In this document: positions 56,551 to 64,000 of the stretch, piece after piece | Numbering within the stretch: position 1 is the stretch's first letter | Layout: the number at the start of each line of letters is the position of its first letter | The notes under the pieces: model-generated | The model's input: the letters and a program-made list of their open reading frames with translations, nothing else | The model's database searches: none | Told to the model about the DNA's origin: nothing | Program-made: the position numbers and the translations under genes | From: Dipteris shenzhenensis | Lineage: Eukaryota > Polypodiophyta > Polypodiopsida > Gleicheniales | Length of the DNA stretch: 64,000 nucleotides | NCBI GenBank assembly: GCA_047967505.1 | Contig: CM106538.1 | Strand: one strand, 5' to 3'

Positions 56551-56819
56551 GCACCCAATCACTATATATATGCCCTAAAAAGATCGTAGCCATTTAGAGT
56601 ATGGGAAAAGAACCATTATAAGAGGGATGTAGGCCAAGATTATAGCAACACACACTATTGTAGGGACATTAAGGGACAATATGTTTATCAATGCAACTAC
56701 TATTAAATAATGTCAAGGATTACAAGGATGCAAAGAAAAGGAACCATTGATCGTACGATGGAAAAACCTAAACAGATTTAAGCAAATAATAGTAAGATTT
56801 GAAATAAACATATGAGCAT
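56551..56819. other. spacer
   Basis: No gene or repeat recognised before the copia C target site. Confidence 0.45.
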
Positions 56820-56824
56820 AATGA

Positions 56825-57178
56825 TGTTGAGATATCGAGCTCCACTCATGATATGCCAGGGTGACCATTGTGCATTTATGTCACTGACTTGTTAGCTGCA
56901 GATGCAGTTGGTACACCACCCATGAATAATAGCTGGATGACATCTATCTTTATGTACTCTAATTAGTGGCTCAATTAGTATGCCACCTTAGTTAGCTGAG
57001 TTTGGTTTGAGACACACATATGGGGTTCACCTATTCTTTCATACAGAGAGAGTTCTTTTGGCTTTCAAAACTAAGAAGAGAAAAACTGTTTTCAACCTCC
57101 ACCTTTGTGTATATTCCCCCATTGTGTATGTGAGAAAGCTGCAAGTGAGACTCCTTCTTCTCTCTCACTCTCTTCACA
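56825..57178 (+). repeat. 5' LTR of copia C
   Basis: Starts TGTTGAGATATCGAGC, ends CTCTTCACA, 354 bp, followed by TGGTATCAGAGC. Confidence 0.93.
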
Positions 57179-57190
57179 TGGTATCAGAGC
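57179..57190 (+). other. primer-binding site of copia C
   Basis: TGGTATCAGAGC directly after the LTR: the initiator-methionine-tRNA site of plant copia elements. Confidence 0.92.
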
Positions 57191-57726
57191 TCGGTTTGTG
57201 GTAAGGAGCTCAAGAAAGCAAACCAAGTTCGCGGTGTCCTAGTAAGAGGATCAGTGTTGCTTTCCTTTTTTTTTTCGAGTTTGGGAGCAAATCTCTACAG
57301 GTAGCACAGCTGGAAAGTGCAAGAGTGCACTGTCTCAGATTGGGACGCCCTTTGCGGTGTGGCGAGAGGGTAGTATATGCTGTGGGATAAGGCAAAGCCC
57401 TTGGTTACATTACTTTTTGGATTCGAGTCCATTTCAGGCCCATTTTGGTGGCGGAAGTTCTACACAGGCACTCAGAAAACTGCCCTCTTTTTGCTCTGCA
57501 GCCACTGTTCTGTAGGTCAGTGAAAAGTTATCAGAGAAATTACATCGTATGCATGTGCGCAGAGATATTAGGAGTGACAAAATCATTCTGATTGCCTGTT
57601 GATGCATAATCGTCACTAGGAAGTGACTGTGTGGTCAAATACCACTTTTGTCAGTTTTGTAGATTTGCCCTTGTGAGGCAAAAGTTGTGTTTTTTTGTAG
57701 TGACAGAATATTTGCAGTGTTCTGTA

Positions 57727-60700
57727 ATGGCGTTTGATGCTCTTTCACAGATTGTCACTGAAAATCTTGACAAGAACAACTTCCAAGCATGGAAGTTTAG
57801 AATGACGAATTTCCTTAAGGGAAAAGGCTATTGGGAGTTCATTACTGGAGCAGAACAAGAACTAGTTATTCCTAATGTTCCTAATCAACAGGAGTTGCAG
57901 GCATTCAAAGGATAGCATGAGAGAGCTAGAAAAGTTATGTACTGGTTGTCTATCAGTATTTCAGATTCTATGATTGTGCATATTCAGGATGCAAGCACGC
58001 CGAAGGAGTCGTGGGATATTTTGACAAAAATGTATAGCACAAATACACAAGCCAGGAAAATGTAGCTCAAGCAAGAGTTGCATAATGTGCAGAGAGAAAA
58101 TAAGAGCATCAATGACTACCACATGAACGTGAAGAATATTACAGATGCACTTGCTTCTATTGGGTCACCAGTGGAAGATGATGATTTAGTTTCTATGAAC
58201 TTGAATGGTCTAGGAAAGGATTATGCACAATTCTGGACATCCATTGCCGTCCGTGAGAATTTTTCTGATTTTGAGGAGTTGATTGCTCTTCTTATTTATG
58301 AAGAGCAAAGAAATTGTGGTGCATCTTCTTCAGGAGGAACTTCAAAAGAAGTTGTCTTCTACTCAAATGCTGGAAGAGGTAGAGGCAGAGGTAGAGTAGG
58401 CTAATTCGGAGGCCGTAGCAGAAATCAGAATATGCAGCAAATTCAAGAAAACCAGTCCTATGGAGGAGGACGTGGTAACTTTAGAGGCAAGGGGAGCCAA
58501 AGAGGTCGTGGTGGATGGCATAGAGGCCAAAATGCAAACACCAATGTTGAATGCTACTACAATGCTAAAATGGGTCATATGGTTAAAGACTACTATAAAA
58601 AGCAGAATGACATCATGACTAGAAAATTGTAGCAAGGCAATTATGCATCCTCTAGTAGACAGGGTGATGACAGAAATGAACATCTGTTTATGGTGTAGCA
58701 CATGACCAATTTTGTGACAAGTGCAAAAGAAAGCAATGATGTGTGGTATGTTGACTCAAGTGTGTCAAACCACATGATAGGTCATGTAGAATGGATGCAC
58801 GATGCAAGGAAAATGGAAAGACCAGGATTTGTGAAGACTGGTGATGATACTGCACATCCTATTGTGCAGATTGGTAAAATTTCTTTGTATATGGAGGATG
58901 GAAAAAAGAAATACCTATCTGATGTATTTCATGTCCCAAATATCACCAAGAATGTGGTTTCTGTTGGTCAAATGGTTGAGGAGGGCTTGTAGGTCAGATT
59001 TTATCCTCATGGATGCTTTGTTGAGGATATGAAAAATAAAGGTCGCTTGATAGCAAAAGGGAAGAAGAAGGGCAAGATGTTTACGTTGGATGCAGACATG
59101 CCTAAATTGAGTGCAGCAATATTTGCACATGGGACCGGTGTAGTTGCACATATTGATATCTGGCATAAATGCATTGGTCATGTTAATGTACAACGACTTA
59201 AATTAATGCAGGCCCAAAATATTGTTGTAGGATTGCCTAAGTTCAAGGTTGCAAAAATGCATAAGATATGTGAATCCTGTCAATTTGGAAAACAGGCAAG
59301 AAAACCATTTCCTAGACATGTTCAAGAGAGTAAGAGGCCATTGGAATTGATCCACTCTGATGTGTGGACTACTAAAGTTGCATCTATTGGAGCTGTCATT
59401 ATTTTGTCACTTTTACTGATGACTATAGCAAAAAAGTTTGGGTGTATTTTATGAAAAAGAAAAGTGAAGTGTTTGGGCATTTCAAAGCTTTTAAAGCTAT
59501 GGTTGAAAAAGAAACAGGCCTGCAAATAAAATGCCTAAGGTTAGATGGAGGGGGAGAGTACCTTTCAAATGAGTTTACAAGTTTTCTACAGGAGCATGGC
59601 ATAAAGCAACAATATTCATGTAGTCATACCCCACAGCTAAATGGACTTGCAGAAAGGAAAAACAGGCATATTGGAGTGGTATCTCGTGTCATGCTCAACA
59701 AAAAAAGCTTGCCATATTATTATTGGGCTGAAGCAGTTGCTACAGTAGTCTACATAATGAACAAGACTCCCATTGTAGTAATACATTGCATGATGCCAGA
59801 TGAGAGGTACACTGGTAGGAAACCATATATTTCTAATTTGGAAGTTTTTGGTTGCATTTCCTATGTTCATGTGCCAGATGAGTTGAGATCCAAGTTGGAT
59901 CCAAAAGCTGAGAAGTGCATCTTTATTGGTTATTCTGTGTAGCAGAAAGGGTATAGATGCTATAACCCTTCTACTCGTAAGTTTACAGTGAGAAAAGATG
60001 TTTTTGATGAGATGAGTAGCTGGTATAAACCAGTAAATGTGATTGATGATGTAGATGCATAAAATGGTAATGCTGCACAGAATTCACAGTAGCAATCATA
60101 AAATATTAGTGGACTTGTAGTGTCCTCTAGTAGTGGTTCACATACTTCGCCATGGACAGGCACATTGAGATCAGGAGGATCTCCTCAAAGCAATGCAGAT
60201 AGTAGTATGCAAGTATCACGAAAAGGAAAAGAGAAAGTAGATCAGCCCATGGTTGATGTGAATGCAGGTCACTCTTATGTGGATGGTGAATCCAGTGGCT
60301 CAGAATAGAGCCTTGATGATGAGTTGGGTATTCCTTCTGTTACACCTAGAGTAAGGAAGAGAAGGGATGTTTTGAGAGCACTTGGTAGTGAGCCTATTTT
60401 GCGTAGGTCTACCAGAGCTAGGTATCCTGTGGATAGGCTTAAATATGATGGATTTACAGCCATTCACTATGCCTATATGGTCAAAGTGATACATGAACTA
60501 GAACCCACTTCTTTTGAGCAAGCCATGGGAAAAGAAAAATGGGAGAAAGCCATGGATGCCTTGGAAGCAAATGCTACATGGGAATTGGTGCCTTTTCCTA
60601 AAGACAAGAATGCAATTGGCTGCAAGTGGGTTTATAAGGTGAAGCACAATGTAGATGGTTCTATGAACAGATCCCGGGGGATTCACTCTTCATTAAAGGG

Positions 60701-62350
60701 GGACGTCACCTGCGTGGATGAACTTCAAGAAAACCCCCTATTTAAGATCCATGTAGGATGATAAAACACCCCTATTTAAGCTTATAAGATACCACCAAAA
60801 TTCTATTATGTCCCCCCCTTTCCTTAAATCTACGTTCTTTCTGAAGAATTTAGATTACACAATAAGAAATTTTAGACTACTTTCCTTGTCACTATTTAAA
60901 ACCATACACAAAACCAAACTTGTTCGGACTAGTTACCCAAGGTAGCCTATACTATGTCCCCCCCTCTTAAATATGGCATGGTCACCCTAACTTAAATTCA
61001 ATATTGAGAAAAAATAAAAAGGGCCCCCACCCCTAATGTATAAGCTTATTCCTCATTTTAGAAAACCCCCTATTGTACACTCACGTGATATCATAAGTTC
61101 CCCCATGTGAATCCCCCGGGGAACAGATACAAGGCAAGATTAGTTGTCAAGGGGTATGCATAGACATATGGCATTAATTATGAAGAAACATTCAGTCCGA
61201 TTGCAAGGATGGCAACCGTAAGAGCAGTCATTTCTATGGCTGCATCAAAGGGATGGTCTTTACATCAGATGGATGTAAAGAATGCTTTCTTGAATGGTGA
61301 TTTGCAAGAAGAGTTCTATATGGAGCAGCCACCAGGTTATGTTCATGTTGTTCATCCTGAGTTTGTTTGTAGGTTGAGGAAAGCCTTGTATTTCTTGAAG
61401 CAAGCACCCAGAGCATGGTTTGACAAGATAGGACAATATCTTGTCACTCTTGGATTTCAAATTTCCAAGGCAGATTCTCACTTTATGTGAGAAAAATAGA
61501 GAAAGGCATTCTGTTGCTTGTCATGATTTGATCATCACACGTGATAGTGATGAAAATATCCTTCATGTGACAATGCTATTGAAGTAGAAGTTTGAGATGA
61601 AAGATTTGGGAGAGATACGTTACCTCTTGGGCATTGAGATGATTAGATCCACAAGTTGGATATGGCTCTTGTAGAGGCAGTATTGATTGGACATGCTGTC
61701 CAAATATGGGATGATAGGCTGTAAGCCTATTTCAGTTCCTTTGAAGCAAAATGTGAAGTTGAGCGCAGATGCAGGTTCGCTTCTGGAAGACCCTACTATG
61801 TACAGACGCATAGTAGGAAGTTTGATTTATATGACTATTACCAGGCCAGATTTGAGCTATGTTGTTGGGTTGGTAAGTCAGTTTATGTAGGCTCCAAGGA
61901 AACCACATTTGGATGCGGCTAGACACATACTGAGGTATGTGAAGTCCACATTACAGTATGGACTATTTTATGAGACTCGGGTTCAGATACAGTTGCATGG
62001 ATACCCTGATACTGATTGGGATGGTAGTATTTCTGATAGACGATCTACCAGTGGATAACATGAGCAGTTTACACTTGGCAAATAACATGAGTAGCTGATT
62101 GGGATGGGCCAGTTGTCATTTATTGTGACAACATGAGTAGTATACACTTGGCAAATAACCCAGTCTATCATGCTAGAACAAAGCATATTGACGTGCATTA
62201 TCACTATGTGCGGGAGAAGGTTCTAGTAGGTTTTATTGATCTAGTTTATGTCAGCACAGAGGATCAAGTAGCTGACATATTCACAAACGCATTGGGTGCA
62301 GAGAAGCTGCGCAAGTTCAGAGACCTGCTTGGTGTGCAGGAATTGGGATT
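57727..62350 (+). pseudogene. copia C gag-pol polyprotein, degraded
   Basis: The start is at ATG 57727 (MAFDALSQIV). Gag (to about 58430), an Arg/Gly region with a zinc knuckle (CYYNAKMGHMVKDYY, second Cys and a later Cys changed to Tyr, about 58550), protease WYVDSSVSNHM (about 58744, DSGA changed to DSSV), GAG-pre-integrase (59150-59330), integrase (LIHSDVW 59348, RLDGGGEY about 59541, ERKNRH about 59654), RT from about 60515. RT is interrupted at 60673-61120. At about 61525 ten bases are missing relative to copia A and B, which removes the YVDD catalytic motif and shifts the frame. A part of RNase H is deleted and scrambled at 62060-62110. Stops include 57913, 58063, 58630, 58694, 58988, 59940, 60060 and 60306. 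Confidence 0.92.
60673..61120. mobile_element. 448-bp MITE with 8-bp target duplication
   Basis: The perfect 14-bp inverted ends CCCGGGGGATTCAC (60673-60686) and GTGAATCCCCCGGG (61107-61120) enclose non-coding sequence. GAACAGAT occurs on both sides (60665-60672 and 61121-61128), and copia B shows the uninterrupted site, GTGAACAGATACAAGG (20623-20638). An 8-bp duplication fits hAT-like transposition; the superfamily is inferred. Confidence 0.92.
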
Positions 62351-62353
62351 GAG

Positions 62354-62365
62354 CTCGAGGGGGAG
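62354..62365 (+). other. polypurine tract of copia C
   Basis: The purine-rich CGAGGGGGAG directly before the 3' LTR. Confidence 0.8.
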
Positions 62366-62739
62366 TGTTGAGATATCAAGCTCCACTCGTGATATGCCAG
62401 GGTGACCATTGTGCATTTATGTCACTGACTTGTTAGTTGTAGATGCGGTTGGTACACTGCCCATGAATAATAGCTGGATGACAACTATCTTTATGTACTC
62501 TAATTAGTGGTATGTACTCTAATTAGTGGCTCAGTTAGTATGCCAACTTAGTTAGCTGAGTTTGGTTTGACACCCACATATAGGGTTCACCTATTATTTT
62601 GTATAGAGAGAGTTCTTTTGTCTTTCACAACTAAGAAGAGGAAAACTGTTCTCAGCCTCCACCTTTGTGTATATTCCCCCATTGTGTATGTGAGAAAGCT
62701 GCAAGTGAGACTCCTTCCTTCTCTCCCACTCTCTTCACA
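62366..62739 (+). repeat. 3' LTR of copia C
   Basis: Starts TGTTGAGATATCAAGC, ends CTCTTCACA, 374 bp. It is longer than the 5' LTR because TATGTACTCTAATTAGTGG is tandemly duplicated (about 62493-62531). Confidence 0.93.
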
Positions 62740-62744
62740 AATGA

Positions 62745-63369
62745 ACCATAAGAAAAGGATGCAGGCTAAAACAACTTTGTAGTATACAAAATACCACTTT
62801 GCATTGAGTGGTTCTGTTTCATGAAAGTATGGCCCTTGAGGGGTCCCCTTTAGGGGCAAGGGCCATATAGACATGCAACATATGTCCAATGGCAAGTCGA
62901 TATGTCCCTTGCCCCAAGGGCTATATCGTTTACTTATGTTAGCATACTTGTTAGCACACTTATGTCAGGATACTGATGTTAGCATACTTGTTAGCATATA
63001 CATTTGCATAGTTATGTTAAGATACCGTTGTTAGCATACTTGTTAGCATATATATGCTAGCATACTTATGTTAGCATTCTTATGTCAGGATACTGATGGT
63101 AACATACTTGTTAGCATACTTATGTTAGTGTACTCATGTTAGCATATGTGTTAACACAAATTAGCTTTTGAATGCTTCCAAACAGTTAGTATTGCAAAAA
63201 TTGCAAACACTTCATATTGCAACTATTCCTCAAAGAATAGTTGTTACATGTCAACATCAAAGGGCATGCTGTTATATATGACTTCGTGTCGTTGCTGCTT
63301 ATCATCTGAAATGAAGAAGTGAACAATTTTAAAAAAATTTTCCACCTTATGGTAGTAAGTTATATGAAC
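62745..63369. other. spacer with TTAGCATACTT minisatellite
   Basis: The array at about 62935-63160 is made of degenerate 11-14-bp units such as GTTAGCATACTTATG. The flanks 62745-62934 and 63161-63369 show no gene. Confidence 0.75.
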
Positions 63370-63964
63370 AAAAATTAAGACCTATACACTGAATGCCAGT
63401 GCATTTATTGAATCTCATTCTATTCTTTGAAAGCATAATTTTTTGCAAAGTCTACAACTGACACAACCATATCATCAGGGAATTTGAGAATACATTCCTT
63501 GAATTGAGGAGCTTGCCATCGGGCTATGTAGTTGTGTTGATAAAGTGCTTCATTTTTACTTTTCAAGAACTGCAAAAACTCCCAATATTGCATGTCTTTG
63601 TTCACAAGATCTTTCCTCTTCTTCTTATTTCCATGCTTTCTACAGTATCCACATATTCAAATACTTTCATAGTGATAGTTTTTCCTTCCTTCATTGTCTC
63701 TAAGGGGCAGCAAGCCAACTTCTTTATGCCACAATCCTTGCATTCACCCATTAAACACTTCCTATGATGGAAGGTTGCATCATTATGTGTTGGAAAAATA
63801 AATAATTCCCACAAATGAGCAACACCTTTGTAAGTGTGCAAAGTAGATGAACATATGTTGCTTGTGTCATCACTAGTACAGACAATGCATTTGCATTGAC
63901 ATTTCAAATGAATGCCAAACTTTTTATTGAGCATCACATTCAACTCATCTTTCAAAAAGGACAT
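63370..63964 (-). pseudogene. second, diverged transposase-like gene fragment
   Basis: Minus strand; 63964 is 36 bases from the window edge. It has a Cys-rich part (KCQCKCIVCTSDD, about 63900; KCLMGECKDCGIKKLACCP, about 63750-63695), a helical stretch (YWEFLQFLKSKNEALYQHNY) and FPDDMVVSVVDFAKNYAFKE ending at 63423. It then passes through a TAG into NEIQ and another stop. This aligns with the gene at 36834-39686 (CVEGTCTLCG; FPTGVVVSVVDFAENYTFAP, stop, HEIQS). A one-base frameshift lies near 63606. Both copies carry a stop at the equivalent position after the DFAENY motif. Diverged enough to be a different family member. Confidence 0.65.
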
Positions 63965-64000
63965 CTATACATGGTATTCATATCAAGCTGTCCTTTAACT

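Larger units (their letters stand above)
56825..62739 (+). mobile_element. copia C, full-length Ty1/copia element with TSD
   Basis: Two LTRs (56825-57178 and 62366-62739), a primer site, gag-pol and a polypurine tract are present. AATGA lies directly before (56820-56824) and directly after (62740-62744). It shares near-complete collinearity with copia B. A 448-bp MITE interrupts its RT (60673-61120), and RNase H is rearranged near 62060-62110. Inactive. Confidence 0.95.

Noticed and set aside
1-64000. tRNA, rRNA or organellar genes
   Set aside because: No cloverleaf-like or rRNA-like sequence was recognised by eye; a tRNAscan-type search was not possible.

Overview
The window looks like nuclear DNA from a repeat-rich land plant. 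The evidence is several Ty1/copia and Ty3/gypsy retrotransposons, Arabidopsis-type CCCTAAA telomere-like motifs, GT-AG introns, and a PR-10/Bet v 1 gene with the family's single intron. I cannot name the species. Nearly all of the sequence is mobile-element DNA in various states of decay. Only two loci look like host genes: an apparently intact PR-10/Bet v 1-like gene (minus strand, 51381-50756) and a short FCP1/NIF-like phosphatase reading frame (55051-55587).

Layout. 1-11.4 kb: the 3' end of a copia element (A), two opposed gypsy fragments, a minus-strand copia element (G) whose LTR interrupts a minus-strand gypsy gag-protease, a GA microsatellite, and a copia 3' end with LTR (E). 12.4-22.7 kb: a LINE whose endonuclease-RT segment lies inverted between its ORF1 and its ORF2 C-terminus. 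It is interrupted by copia B, which has two LTRs and an AGATG target duplication. 22.7-27.6 kb: a tandem TRIM-like array and an internally deleted copia element (D). 27.6-34.6 kb: no recognisable host genes, decayed gypsy remnants, a copia 3' end with LTR (F), and a gypsy LTR with a tRNA-Asp-type primer site. 49.2-56.8 kb: microsatellites, the two host-like genes, a MITE and minisatellites. 56.8-62.7 kb: copia C, with an AATGA target duplication, carrying a 448-bp MITE that has an 8-bp target duplication. 63.4-64 kb: a diverged second copy of the transposase-like gene described next.

The most interesting region is 34.9-49.2 kb. Two 30-bp inverted repeats (28/30 matches) about 14.3 kb apart bracket what looks like one large DNA transposon. 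Inside each end is a cluster of the perfect 16-bp palindrome TACCTCGATCGAGGTA: five full copies and a half site on the left, eleven on the right. Next to each cluster is a TATA box, and from each a gene runs inward. The left gene (plus strand, 36834-39686) is a degraded transposase-like gene with an 89-bp intron and a candidate Asp/Glu catalytic set. The right gene (minus strand, 48510-44022, inferred first intron about 2.5 kb and AT-rich) encodes a coiled coil, a C4HC3 RING/PHD-like zinc motif and an acidic C-terminus like a SUMO-interacting motif. Between them lies a 187-bp satellite with dimeric higher-order structure and five embedded telomere-like blocks. The proposed logic is that a transposon-encoded protein binds the palindromes both for mobilisation and for control of its two promoters. 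This is inference.

The coding remnants share one decay signature. Most internal stops look like CAG to TAG or CGA to TGA changes, and several can be checked directly between copia A, B and C. This fits loss of methylated cytosines in silenced elements.
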